From Fen-1273 sp035516035 (GTDB lineage: Bacteria > Bacteroidota > Ignavibacteria > UBA10030 > UBA6906), in contig DATJAS010000103.1 in NCBI GenBank assembly GCA_035516035.1, positions 67,724 to 131,723 on the forward strand: 64,000 nt of DNA, written 5' to 3'. The notes under the pieces were generated by a model that saw nothing but the letters and a program-made list of their open reading frames with translations, was not told the origin of the DNA and did no database searches. A program made the translations under genes and the position numbers. This document shows, piece after piece, positions 16,772-25,194 of this stretch (position 1 is its first letter; each line of letters opens with the position of its first letter).

Positions 16772-19375
16772 CTACCGCTGCCAGAGGACGAACGGGCCCC
16801 AGATCGCGGGGGAGGAGTATTCCCCCGCGTTGATCATTCCCAGCTCAGCCTTCCGGAACGCGCCGGGGACATCCGCCCCGGTGAGTAACGCAGTATAGAA
16901 GAGCTCTCCGAAGTACTTCTTCGCCTTTCGCGTGGGCACCCACGAGGTAAAGATCACGTCCTGCGCCCCTGCGGCGACAAAGAGATACGGCTCCGCGGGC
17001 CGCACACCCAGGCGGGCCTGATCGAGGTCCGACACCACGACTGCCGGAGGCGCGGCGATTGACACGAGGTCTCCCAGCGGTACGTGGCGGAGGATTTCGG
17101 GCGATTCCGAATCGGCCAGGACGACGTACGAATTGCCCGGGCGCTGGTCGTTGAAGCGGATGGGCAGGGCCAGGTGGAGGAGATCCTCGTTCTCACGCTG
17201 GAGCGTCCCCAGCGTCGCCTGCTGGTCGAAGTAGAGCCTGACCTCCTTGTAGAACGCCCTGATGTCCCGCAACTCGTATTCGACGTCCCACCCGCTGGAG
17301 CCCGGGCACCCGAGTCCCACCACCGTCTGCACGGCGGCCCCGGGCCGCCGCCGCAGGAGGAGCGACCAGGCGGAGGGGACGTACGCAAGCGCGTGCTGCT
17401 CGGCCACGTACCCCCCGGGGCGCTTCCCCCCGCGCGTGAGCGTCTGCAGCGGGAGCGACGCGACATCGCGAGGGAGCACCACGTCCAGCTCGGCGATGCC
17501 GGCCACCGCCCCCTCGATCGGCGCGATGAACGCCTCGTAGAGCTGCGGGGCGATTTCCTTCACGCGCGCGTCCAGCGGCGCGCGCTGCTCATCGGCGGAA
17601 TCTTCGTACGCCTGGCGCTGGCGCAGCAGGTCCGCATACTCCCGGGCGAGATCGAACACCCTGTCTTTCTCGAACGCCGCGACGTAGACTCCCGCCTTCG
17701 CTCCCGTCACCACGAACGTGTAGAGCGACCGCCGCGTGAGCACCGGCTCCACGAGCGCCCGTGCGGGCGTAAGGACCTTCTGCACGTCGGCGATGCTCAC
17801 GCTCCCGACGCGGACGAACGGCTCGCACGACCTGTCGCAGCGCGCAACGGCCTCGGCCGCCGACTGCATGGCCTCGCGCGCCCGGGCGCACTCCTCCCTC
17901 GCCGCCGTCGCCTGGGCCCGGTCCCTGTTCCCCCCGGAGGCCATCTCGAGCATCCGCCGCTCCGCCCCGATGACGCGGGCGCGCGCATCGCGGAACCCGT
18001 CCATGAGCGCGCGCAGCGTGTCGCTCCGGACGCGGGGATCGAGCACGCCGAGCACGCTGAAGAGCTCGCGGCTCCGCCGGCGGTCGGCGTACCAGAACGC
18101 TTCTTCGTAGCGACCGAGCTGGAGGAGGATGTCGATCGTCTCGTCGTACCAGGGTGTGCTGCGCGCCCCCAGGTACGCCTGCTCGCACGAGAGCCAGAGG
18201 TCGTCCTCCGCGCGCGGCGCCGCCGCAGCCTCGCTCTGGTCGATGCCCCGCCTGAAGTACGCGAGCGCGTCCGTCGGCTGGCTCGCCCGGAGGAGGAGCG
18301 TCCCCGTCGCGAGCGATGCATAGGCGAGTCCGTCCGGCGCATCCAGCGAGCGGAAGATCGCCGCCCCCGCGCGGTAAAGGCGGAGCGCGCTGTCGCGCGC
18401 GGACTCGGCGTTGCACGCCCCGAGCTGGAGAAGAAGGTATCCCTGCGCAAGGCTATCGGCGCCTGCGCGGGCGGACGCATATGCGGCTCGGAAGAACCGC
18501 GACGCTTCATCGAACTGCCTCCCCCGCAGGTACAGGTTCCCGACCCTGACCAGGGCCTCAAGGCGCGGCGCGAACGCCCCGCGCGTCCGGTCTGCGCGGC
18601 GGAGGCATTCGGCGTAGTTGGTCAGTGCGTCGCGGAGCTTGCCGGTGGACTCGAACGACATCGCCAGGCGCAGCGCCGTGCGCACCGCCAGGAGCGAATC
18701 CCCTCCCTGGTCCGCCAGCATGAGCGCGTGCAGGTAGTCTTCCGCCCCTTTGTCGAACTGCCGCACCGCGGCGTGATTATCGCCCGAGGCCAGCTCGACC
18801 GCGGCCTGGTGCGGAACGTCGCCGGCAGCGGTGTAGGACTGGAGCAGGTCGCGGATGATATCGGCTTCCTGGTCCGTCTCGTCGAGCGCCCGCGCGCAGG
18901 GGAGCATCGCCCACTCGATTTCCATGACGCCGTCGTCGTCGTGAAAGACGCGCGCCAGGCGGAGCGCCTCGACGTACATCGCGAGCGCCTCCCGCTCCTG
19001 GCCCATCGTCCTGCGGAGCCCCGCCACGCGAAGCGTGATGTCGCGCGCGCCGCTCCTGTCGGCAAGGCTGCGGAACTCCGCCTGCGAGCGCGCGTACCAT
19101 CCGAACGCGCTGTCAAACCGCGCGCCCGCGGCATCCAGGTCGCCCAGCATCCGCGTCTCCTCGGCGACGCGGGCTCTCCGGTTGAGCGCGTCGTCCAGGG
19201 CAAGCGCCCCGGCACAATGTTCCCTGGCGGCGCGGGAGTCTTCCCTGACCAGCGCCTCCTTTGCCTGCGCAAGCTCCGCGTCGGCCCTGATCTGCTCGGG
19301 GGTCGGCTGGTTGCCGCAGCCGGAGCCGAGGAGGGCAAAGGCAAGGAGGAAGAGCAGCGTGTGGGAGCGTCCCAT
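16772..19375 (-). CDS. TPR-CHAT lipoprotein, apparently without the catalytic dyad
   Basis: A lipoprotein signal (LLFLLAFALLGSGC) begins the 867-residue protein; the ATG at 19375 is 4 bases after the upstream stop. Residues about 30-450 are tetratricopeptide-like helices. A helical linker follows, and residues about 580-867 match the CHAT (caspase-like) fold: VVLPRDVASLPLQTL, HALAYVPSAWSLL and LFVAAGAQDVIFTSWVPT are all in register with CHAT blocks. The usual catalytic His (HG after HhAxH) is replaced by ALPIRF near residue 737, and the usual Cys block SACxT reads VVVSDLDQA near residue 782. It therefore looks like a pseudo-protease. In an envelope location it could act as a scaffold. Neighbouring gene: glycerophosphodiesterase upstream. 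Confidence 0.82.
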   Translation of the reverse strand: MGRSHTLLFLLAFALLGSGCGNQPTPEQIRADAELAQAKEALVREDSRAAREHCAGALALDDALNRRARVAEETRMLGDLDAAGARFDSAFGWYARSQAEFRSLADRSGARDITLRVAGLRRTMGQEREALAMYVEALRLARVFHDDDGVMEIEWAMLPCARALDETDQEADIIRDLLQSYTAAGDVPHQAAVELASGDNHAAVRQFDKGAEDYLHALMLADQGGDSLLAVRTALRLAMSFESTGKLRDALTNYAECLRRADRTRGAFAPRLEALVRVGNLYLRGRQFDEASRFFRAAYASARAGADSLAQGYLLLQLGACNAESARDSALRLYRAGAAIFRSLDAPDGLAYASLATGTLLLRASQPTDALAYFRRGIDQSEAAAAPRAEDDLWLSCEQAYLGARSTPWYDETIDILLQLGRYEEAFWYADRRRSRELFSVLGVLDPRVRSDTLRALMDGFRDARARVIGAERRMLEMASGGNRDRAQATAAREECARAREAMQSAAEAVARCDRSCEPFVRVGSVSIADVQKVLTPARALVEPVLTRRSLYTFVVTGAKAGVYVAAFEKDRVFDLAREYADLLRQRQAYEDSADEQRAPLDARVKEIAPQLYEAFIAPIEGAVAGIAELDVVLPRDVASLPLQTLTRGGKRPGGYVAEQHALAYVPSAWSLLLRRRPGAAVQTVVGLGCPGSSGWDVEYELRDIRAFYKEVRLYFDQQATLGTLQRENEDLLHLALPIRFNDQRPGNSYVVLADSESPEILRHVPLGDLVSIAAPPAVVVSDLDQARLGVRPAEPYLFVAAGAQDVIFTSWVPTRKAKKYFGELFYTALLTGADVPGAFRKAELGMINAGEYSSPAIWGPFVLWQR

Positions 19376-19379
19376 GGGG

Positions 19380-20138
19380 TCAGGAAGTTGTGAGGGCGCG
19401 CAGGATGCGCCCGGGGTGATCCGTGATGACGGCATCCACGCCGGCGCGGGCAGCCGCGGCGGCGTCCCCGGCGGTGTTCACGCCGTAGACCGCGACGGCC
19501 AGGCCGGCCGCGCGCGCTTCACGCAGGTGGCGCACGCGGAACTGGTTCCTGCTGCAGATGAACATCGCGGCGCCGCTGCGCCGTGCGATCTCACGCGCGG
19601 AGCGGAAGCGGTCGCGCACCGGGACGTACAGGACGCCGAGCCGGAGCGCGGGATCGAGGCGGTGCAGGCGACGGAGAAACCCGTGATCGAACGAGGAAAC
19701 AATCACGCCCTCGCGACGGCGCGCCCCGTGGATCGCCCGGGCGAGCGCGCGGGCGATCGCACCCGAGCGCCGCCGGTCGCCGTCCGTCTTCACCTCGATA
19801 TCAAGCCCCACGGCGCGGGGAAGGGCCGCAAGCACCTCTCCCAGGAGCGGGATCCGCTCTCCGCGGAAGCGCCGGCCGTACCATGCCCCGGCATCGGCCG
19901 CGCGGACTTCCCGTGCGGAGAGGGAGCGCAGGCGCCCTTTTCCATCCGAAGTTCGCCCCAGCCGCCGGTCATGGTGCACGACCAGCTCCCCGTCGCGCGT
20001 CATCCGGACGTCGAACTCGATCATGTCGGCCCCGGCCTCCGCGGCCATTCTGAACGCCGCCATGGTATTCTCGGGCGCCGCGCCCGAGCTGCCGCGGTGG
20101 GCGACGACGAGCGGCCGGTGTGGCTGCTCGGCGCTCAC
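19380..20138 (-). CDS. Glycerophosphodiester phosphodiesterase
   Basis: GDPD-family enzyme of about 252 residues. The motif HRGSSGAAPENT near residue 14 supplies His and the PEN catalytic region; IEFDVRMTRDGELVVHHD near residue 40 supplies the metal Glu/Asp and the second His, and DIEVK near residue 105 the third metal ligand. The end VDAVITDHPGRIL is typical. It hydrolyses glycerophosphodiesters such as phospholipid head groups to glycerol-3-phosphate and an alcohol. No signal peptide, so probably cytoplasmic. GTG 20138 overlaps the adk stop as GTGA; an open frame further upstream is the antisense of nothing and lies inside adk, so it was not used. Confidence 0.9.
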   Translation of the reverse strand: MSAEQPHRPLVVAHRGSSGAAPENTMAAFRMAAEAGADMIEFDVRMTRDGELVVHHDRRLGRTSDGKGRLRSLSAREVRAADAGAWYGRRFRGERIPLLGEVLAALPRAVGLDIEVKTDGDRRRSGAIARALARAIHGARRREGVIVSSFDHGFLRRLHRLDPALRLGVLYVPVRDRFRSAREIARRSGAAMFICSRNQFRVRHLREARAAGLAVAVYGVNTAGDAAAAARAGVDAVITDHPGRILRALTTS

Positions 20139-20791
20139 GCCGGAAGGGAATCCTGGAGCAGGAGCTTGATCTCCCGGTGCACCACGTCGATCGAGCCCGT
20201 CCCGTCCACGCTCAGCACCACTCCGCTCACCCGGTAATAGTGGATCACCGGCTCCGTCGTGCCATGGTACACGCGCAGGCGTTCCCGCACGGTGGCCTCC
20301 CGGTCGTCGTCCCTCTGGATGAGGGGGGTGCCGCACCGCGGACACATCTCCCCGGCGGCGAGCCCGTCGGTCTCCGTGTTAAAGATCGCGCCGTCGCGCG
20401 GGCAGACCAGCCGGCTGGAGAGACGGTGAATGATCTCCTCGTCGTCCGCGCGGATATCCACGACCCTGACGTCGCGGATGTTCAGCTCCTCAAATATCCG
20501 CGCCAGGGCTTTCGCCTGGGTGAGCGTCCGCGGAAACCCGTCGAGCACGAAGCCCCGCGCAGCGCGCGCCGAGGCGAGCACGTCGCGGACAATCCCGATC
20601 ATGACGTCGTCCGGCACAAGTTTCCCCTCGTCCATGATCGCCTTGGCGCGCCGCCCAAGCTCTGTCCCCTCTTTCGCCGCCGCGCGCAGCATGTCGCCCG
20701 TGGAGATATGCGGAACGCCCAGCTCCTCGGAAAGCAGTTCTGCCTGCGTGCCTTTCCCCACGCCCGGCGGACCAAAGAGTAGAAGACGCAT
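20135..20791 (-). CDS. adk: Adenylate kinase
   Basis: AMP + ATP to 2 ADP. 218 residues, P-loop GPPGVGKGT at residues 7-15, AMP-binding STGDMLR near 30 and GFPRT near 83. The lid carries CPRDG...CPRCG, only three cysteines in these two blocks, so the lid may bind zinc with a fourth non-Cys ligand or be a degenerate zinc lid. In this genome adk is not beside secY or map, its usual place, but between rlmN and a glycerophosphodiesterase gene. Confidence 0.96.
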   Translation of the reverse strand: MRLLLFGPPGVGKGTQAELLSEELGVPHISTGDMLRAAAKEGTELGRRAKAIMDEGKLVPDDVMIGIVRDVLASARAARGFVLDGFPRTLTQAKALARIFEELNIRDVRVVDIRADDEEIIHRLSSRLVCPRDGAIFNTETDGLAAGEMCPRCGTPLIQRDDDREATVRERLRVYHGTTEPVIHYYRVSGVVLSVDGTGSIDVVHREIKLLLQDSLPA

Positions 20792-20845
20792 ACGGTGTTC
20801 ACTTTCTGTCAGTGTGTGATGGGTGTTCCCCGCCGGCGTGCGCCG

Positions 20846-21916
20846 CTATCCGCCGCTCAGCGCGAGCTGGCCGCAGGCCGCGTCGATATCCTCCCCGGCG
20901 CTCATGCGCACCATCACCGTCAGGTGCGCCGCCCGGAGGCGCCCTGCGATAGCCTCCATGCGGGGGGAAGGCCCGAGCGTCGCGCCAAATCCCTGCGGGT
21001 GCGCGAAGCCGATCGCGTGGAACGGGATGATGTTGATTTTTGACGGGATGCGCCGGGCGAGCGCCACCAGGCGACGGACGTCCTCCTCCCCGTCGTTCAC
21101 GCCGTCGAAGAAGATCACCTCGTACGTCACCCTCTGCCGGATCTTCCGGTAGTAGTACTCCAGGGCCTCCGTGAGGACCCGGAGCCCGTATTTCCTGTTG
21201 ATGGGCATCAGGCGCGACCGGGTCTCATCCACGGCGCTGTGAAGCGAGAGGGCGAGCTTCACCCTCGCACCGTCGTCGGCCATCCGGCGGATCCTGTCGG
21301 CGCGACCGGCGGTGGAGACCGTGATGTGCCTCGCAGCGATCCCGCACCCGTCGGTGAGTATCGCCGCGGCTTTCATCGTGGCCTCATAGTTCAGGAGCGG
21401 CTCCCCCATTCCCATGAAGACCACGTTGGTGATCCTCCGCTCGGCCTCGCCCGAGGCCGCCAGCACCTGCCCGACGATTTCCCCGGCGCTCAGGTTTCTC
21501 CTGAAGCCCATCGTGCCCGTGGCGCAAAACGCGCAGTCAAGCGGGCACCCGACCTGCGTGGAGACGCAGAGCGTGAGCCGGTTTTGCTCTCCCGCCTCCC
21601 CCCGGAATGCGGAGGCGGGGGGAATGAGCACGCTCTCCACGCGCAACCCGTCCTCGAGCGCAAAGAGGAGCTTCACCGTGCCGTCGGAGGACCGTCGGGA
21701 AGAGGCCACCCCGGGGGCGGCAATCGCGGCGACGCCCTCCAGCGTGCGGCGGAAGTCCCGCGCGATGTCGGTCATCCCCTCGAATGAGCGTGCCCCCCGG
21801 GCATAGAGCCAGCGGTAGAGCTGCGTGCCGCGGTATGCCGGCTGGCCCGCCCCGCGCACAAATGCGGAAAGCTCCTCGCGCGACATCCCCAGCAGATTCG
21901 TCCGCTCCCCGGCCAT
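20846..21916 (-). CDS. rlmN: 23S rRNA (adenine-2503-C2)-methyltransferase / tRNA A37 methyltransferase
   Basis: Radical-SAM methyltransferase RlmN, 356 residues. The CxxxCxxC cluster motif is Cys124-Cys128-Cys131 in GCPLDCAFCATG, and the C-terminal methyl-carrying Cys lies in EDIDAACGQL near residue 348. GMGEPLLNY and SLHSA are the other hallmarks. RlmN modifies A2503 of 23S rRNA and A37 of some tRNAs. The ATG lies 8 bases after a -10 box, so this mRNA is probably leaderless. The 15-bp inverted repeat at 21961-21997 separates it from the next gene upstream. Confidence 0.96.
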   Translation of the reverse strand: MAGERTNLLGMSREELSAFVRGAGQPAYRGTQLYRWLYARGARSFEGMTDIARDFRRTLEGVAAIAAPGVASSRRSSDGTVKLLFALEDGLRVESVLIPPASAFRGEAGEQNRLTLCVSTQVGCPLDCAFCATGTMGFRRNLSAGEIVGQVLAASGEAERRITNVVFMGMGEPLLNYEATMKAAAILTDGCGIAARHITVSTAGRADRIRRMADDGARVKLALSLHSAVDETRSRLMPINRKYGLRVLTEALEYYYRKIRQRVTYEVIFFDGVNDGEEDVRRLVALARRIPSKINIIPFHAIGFAHPQGFGATLGPSPRMEAIAGRLRAAHLTVMVRMSAGEDIDAACGQLALSGG

Positions 21917-21924
21917 GGCGCCCT

Positions 21925-21953
21925 AATTTACGAAACTGTGGTCCCGTGTGCAA
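21925..21953 (-). promoter_or_regulatory. rlmN promoter
   Basis: Minus strand TTGCAC (21953-21948), 17 bases, TAAATT (21930-21925), then 8 bases to the rlmN ATG. Directly follows a strong hairpin belonging to the upstream gene's 3' end. Confidence 0.55.
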
Positions 21954-21960
21954 GAATACG

Positions 21961-21997
21961 GGAGCGCCGTCCCGCTTGACGCGCGGGACGGCGCTCC
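21961..21997. terminator. Perfect 15-bp inverted repeat, likely 3' hairpin of the upstream gene
   Basis: Arms 21961-21975 and 21983-21997 pair perfectly (GGAGCGCCGTCCCGC and its complement) around a 7-base loop. It lies 22 bases beyond the stop of the gene at 22020-22571 and ends 8 bases before the rlmN -35 box. No T-run follows on either strand, so a factor-dependent terminator or an mRNA-stabilising hairpin is as likely as an intrinsic terminator. Confidence 0.55.
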
Positions 21998-22019
21998 ATC
22001 CAAAACGCGTCCGTGGTTC

Positions 22020-22571
22020 TTAATTCTTGTGCCCCGATGCCTGCATGTAGACCTGGACCGTCAGGTAATCATCCGCCTTCGACGGGGCGGTCTTCACAGT
22101 TCCGGCCGCGGAGAACGTCACCTGCAGCGGCGGCTGCGAAGTCAGCGCAGCGACGATATCATTTGCACCCGACTGGTTGAGCGCGATGGCCGAACTCGCG
22201 AGGAGCGACTGCGGCGTGTTGAATTGCGTCCACGTCCCGCTGTATGTGAAGAGCGTGTCACGGGATTTGCTCCCCACCGCGACGAATACGGTCCCCGAGC
22301 CGTTGCCCAGGTCTTCCGGTCCGGTGGTCTGCACAGTGATGTCGTAGATCGAAGCCCCCGTCAGCGTATAGCCGCTGGAGACGAGGGACGCAGGATTGAT
22401 CGCCGGCGCCATCCCGCCGTACTGCGTGTTCGTCCCGGGGTTGATCAGGAACGTTGCGCCCAGGGGGCTCACCTTGAGCGAGATCGTGAGCTTGCTCGGA
22501 TCCGTGATGCAGTCAAACGCCATCAGCGGAAGCGCGGCGATGACCAGCAGTGCAAGGAGTTTCATCTTCAT
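22020..22571 (-). CDS. Small exported protein of unknown function
   Basis: 183 residues with an N-terminal signal (LLALLVIAALPLMAF). The Cys at residue 21 (FDC) does not sit in a proper lipobox, so I expect signal peptidase I cleavage. The rest is rich in Thr, Ser, Val and Gly and reads as a beta-sandwich or barrel-like chain; it ends VQVYMQASGHKN. I do not recognise a family. GGGAGA lies 6 bases before the ATG. It follows the gene at 22633 (61-base gap) on the same strand; the two are probably cotranscribed and the mRNA ends in the strong hairpin at 21961-21997. Confidence 0.7.
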   Translation of the reverse strand: MKMKLLALLVIAALPLMAFDCITDPSKLTISLKVSPLGATFLINPGTNTQYGGMAPAINPASLVSSGYTLTGASIYDITVQTTGPEDLGNGSGTVFVAVGSKSRDTLFTYSGTWTQFNTPQSLLASSAIALNQSGANDIVAALTSQPPLQVTFSAAGTVKTAPSKADDYLTVQVYMQASGHKN

Positions 22572-22632
22572 GTCTGTTCTCCCGAAGGATGTGTCGTTTC
22601 ACATGTGCGGACCATTCCCGGCACCGTGCCGG

Positions 22633-23526
22633 TCAGCCCCCGAAGCCGATGCCGGCCGAGTAGTTGGTAATCGACCCGAAATTGGCGTCCCCGAATATCG
22701 AGAAGAACCCGAGATGCAGACAGAGGCCGAGCGTCGCCCGGAACGAGTTCGCCCCATCCATCGTGATGTCCACGGCCGGCACGGTGACGTCCGCCGGGGT
22801 GTATTTCACCTCCATGCTGCTCTTCTCCCACTGGAGCCCGCCGTAGACGCGGAGAACGGAAAAGCTCTTGCTGGCCTGCGCCCCGATTGCGAGCCCGGAG
22901 AAGTTAATCAGGTCGCCGAATGAGAACTTGCTGTAATAAATGTGTGCCGCGACGTCGAGGGGGATCACCGGGAGCCACTGGTTGACGCTGTGCTGGGCGC
23001 CGATTCCGAAGAGCGATGCCGAGGGAAGCCCGGAGAGCGCCGGGATCCCGATGTAGCGGATGATCGCCCTCGTCCCGAACACGTCCCCGATCGTGATCTG
23101 CGGCGCGGCCAGCGGGAGGGCGGGGGTATTGATGAACCCGCCGGCGATGCCGTAATAGGGCTGACCGGTCTTCGGGTTGATAAGAGAGTCCCGCCCGCCG
23201 CCGAATATCGTCGCGGTCTTGAACGACCCCACGGGCGAGTTCAGCGTATACGTCTTCTGGGCGTCTCCCACCATCGATGCCATGCCGACGATCTCGAACG
23301 ACATGTGGAAGCCGGTCCTGGCGATCTCAGCCGAATGGAACATCCCGGCGTTCATGTCCGTCCCGAAGAGATCCCCGAACGGCTGGATGTACCCCTTCAC
23401 GTCATTCTGGTTAAACTGGTCCAACGTCTTTTCGAAGTTGGACTGAGCCCTGAGCCTCGGCGCCACGACCAGAAGCGCGCAGGCGACGGCGACCAGGAGC
23501 CGTCCGGTGTGCCGCAGTGGTGTCAT
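22633..23526 (-). CDS. Exported, probably outer-membrane barrel protein, DUF6588-like
   Basis: 297 residues with a signal peptide ending LRAQS. The following block QFNQNDVKGYIQPFGDLFGTDMNAGMFHSAEIARTGFHMSF resembles the start of DUF6588 proteins that I know from Bacteroidota. Alternating hydrophobic strands continue to a C-terminal aromatic/Gly end (FGSITNYSAGIGFGG), as in small outer-membrane barrels. An AGGAG lies 8 bases upstream of the ATG. It precedes the small exported protein at 22020. Substrate and function are unknown, and the family call is from memory only. Confidence 0.65.
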   Translation of the reverse strand: MTPLRHTGRLLVAVACALLVVAPRLRAQSNFEKTLDQFNQNDVKGYIQPFGDLFGTDMNAGMFHSAEIARTGFHMSFEIVGMASMVGDAQKTYTLNSPVGSFKTATIFGGGRDSLINPKTGQPYYGIAGGFINTPALPLAAPQITIGDVFGTRAIIRYIGIPALSGLPSASLFGIGAQHSVNQWLPVIPLDVAAHIYYSKFSFGDLINFSGLAIGAQASKSFSVLRVYGGLQWEKSSMEVKYTPADVTVPAVDITMDGANSFRATLGLCLHLGFFSIFGDANFGSITNYSAGIGFGG

Positions 23527-23588
23527 ACGGGTTCTCCTCTCGTGAAAGTGGGGCGATGGGGGGGTGGTGCCGTAATACCTATAATACA

Positions 23589-23609
23589 GGCCCGGCGCTT
23601 ATCCGGGCC
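23589..23609. terminator. Inverted repeat after rluD, possible terminator
   Basis: GGCCCGG and CCGGGCC (7-bp arms) enclose a 7-base loop about 30 bases past the rluD stop. A TATTAT box lies immediately after it on the minus strand and may serve the DUF6588-like gene; I cannot find a matching -35. There is no T-run. Confidence 0.4.
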
Positions 23610-23639
23610 GTGCCGAACGTCACACTCATAGAAAAAGTG

Positions 23640-24623
23640 TCATTTTCGCGGGGACGGGGAGCCTGCCTGGCGCAAGGCATTAAGAACGGCCTCCATATCG
23701 GCCGGCATCTGCGACTCGAAAAACGCCGGCTTTTGCGTCCCCGGGTGGATAAACCCTACCGTCCTTGCATGCAGCGCCTGGCGGCCGATCAGGCTCAGCA
23801 GGCGCTCGACTTCGGCTTTCTGTCCGGTCGTCCCCGGGCCCCAGACAATCCTCCGTCCCCCGTACGTCGGGTCGCCGAACACGGGGTGGTTGATATGGGC
23901 AAGGTGCACCCTGATCTGGTGCGTCCGGCCGGTCCTGAGCTTCAGCCGGAGGAGCGCAAGGTAGCGGAACTGCTCCATGACCGTGAATTCCGTGACGGCG
24001 GATTTCCCCCCGGGGACGACGGCCATCTTCTTCCTGTCGGAGGCGCTCCGCCCGACGTTTGCCTCGATAACGCCTGAATCCCTTTCGAACCGCCCCCAGA
24101 CGATCGCCTGGTATTCCCGTATCACTGTGCGGCGGGCGAACTGGGCGGCGAGGCGGGCATGCGCCTCGGACGTTTTCGCGACGACCAGGAGCCCGGAGGT
24201 CTCCTTGTCCAGACGGTGGACGATCCCGGGACGGACCGGGTCTGCGCCGGGGGCAAGCGATCCGCAGTGATGGAGCAGCGCGTTGACCAGCGTGCCGGTC
24301 GTATTGCCGTGCGCGGGGTGCGTCACCATCCCCGCGGGCTTGTTCACAACGATGAGGTGCTCGTCTTCGTACACGATTGCCAGGGGGATCTCCTCGGCAA
24401 TCGTCTCGGCCGGCGGCGGCTTCGGAAGCAGAATCCGGATGACGTCGCCCGGCATGACGGGGTAGCTGGGACGGACGCGCTCGCCGTTGACCAGAACGGC
24501 CCCCTCCCGGATCGCCTTCTGCACGCGCGTCCGTGTGGCGTTTTCCACGCAGCCGGTCACGTACAGATCGAGCCGTTCTTTCGTCTTCCCGGGGGGGACC
24601 CTGATCTCAACGGGCAGTGTCAT
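23640..24623 (-). CDS. rluD: RNA pseudouridine synthase, RluA/RluD family
   Basis: 327 residues: an N-terminal S4 RNA-binding domain (RLDLYVTGCVENATRTRVQKAI) followed by the catalytic domain with HRLDKETSGLLVVAKT, whose Asp attacks the uridine. TGRTHQIRVH and HALGH-like GRQALHARTVGF blocks are conserved. By order (lspA-rluD) and length it is RluD, which pseudouridylates helix 69 of 23S rRNA, but RluC/RluA specificities cannot be excluded. Start overlaps the lspA stop by 17 bases. Last gene of the yggS-to-rluD operon. Confidence 0.92.
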   Translation of the reverse strand: MTLPVEIRVPPGKTKERLDLYVTGCVENATRTRVQKAIREGAVLVNGERVRPSYPVMPGDVIRILLPKPPPAETIAEEIPLAIVYEDEHLIVVNKPAGMVTHPAHGNTTGTLVNALLHHCGSLAPGADPVRPGIVHRLDKETSGLLVVAKTSEAHARLAAQFARRTVIREYQAIVWGRFERDSGVIEANVGRSASDRKKMAVVPGGKSAVTEFTVMEQFRYLALLRLKLRTGRTHQIRVHLAHINHPVFGDPTYGGRRIVWGPGTTGQKAEVERLLSLIGRQALHARTVGFIHPGTQKPAFFESQMPADMEAVLNALRQAGSPSPRK

Positions 24624-25191
24624 TGACGGGGGGATGCACCGGTGCGGCGCCGTCGCCCACCCCCGCGGAGCGATGGAAGAAGAGAAGCATCAGCACGCCG
24701 ACGGTGACGGCGGCGTCCGCGATGTTGAAGACGGGCCAGCGGGTGAGCTGGAGGCCGAGAAAATTGATATCGAAGAAGTTCATGTCGAGAAAGTCGACGA
24801 CCTTTCCGTAAAACAGGGGAGCGTCGCCGAATATGACGCCGTAAAAGACCCGGTCCATGAGGTTCCCCAGCGCGCCACCCAGTATCATCGCAAGCGAAAG
24901 CCGGAACCCGAGAGACTCGCGACGGGCGTGATAGAGGTATGCCACGATGGCGATCGAGGCGGCGATAGAGAAGAGGGAAAAGAAGAGCTTCCCGCCGATA
25001 TCGATGCCGAACGCCATCCCCGGGTTCTCGATGTACGTGAGCCGGAGGAAATTCCCGAGGAGCGGCCTGCTCGAGCCGTAGGGGACGCCCCCCAGCGTGA
25101 TGCCCAGCGCCGGGAGCCTTGCTCCCTTGACCATGAGCTTCGCCGCCTGGTCGCCGATGACGATCAGCACGGAGAGAATCAGAACCCGCAC
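24607..25191 (-). CDS. lspA: Lipoprotein signal peptidase II
   Basis: Inner-membrane aspartyl protease that cleaves prolipoproteins. 194 residues, longer than the usual 160-170, with four hydrophobic segments. Catalytic aspartates are Asp133 (VVDFLDM) and Asp159 (FNIADAAV); the 26-residue distance between them exceeds the usual 19 or so, and residues 137-151 (NFFDINFLGLQLTRW) form an insertion as seen in Bacteroidota-type LspA. The N-terminal GALGNLMDR block is also canonical. GTG start at 25191; dksA stop is 4 bases upstream. The many lipobox proteins in the window are its substrates. Confidence 0.93.
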   Translation of the reverse strand: MRVLILSVLIVIGDQAAKLMVKGARLPALGITLGGVPYGSSRPLLGNFLRLTYIENPGMAFGIDIGGKLFFSLFSIAASIAIVAYLYHARRESLGFRLSLAMILGGALGNLMDRVFYGVIFGDAPLFYGKVVDFLDMNFFDINFLGLQLTRWPVFNIADAAVTVGVLMLLFFHRSAGVGDGAAPVHPPVNDTAR

Positions 25192-25194
25192 GCC

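Noticed and set aside
17084..19393. Long plus-strand frame over the TPR-CHAT gene
   Set aside because: Antisense shadow; no recognisable family block.
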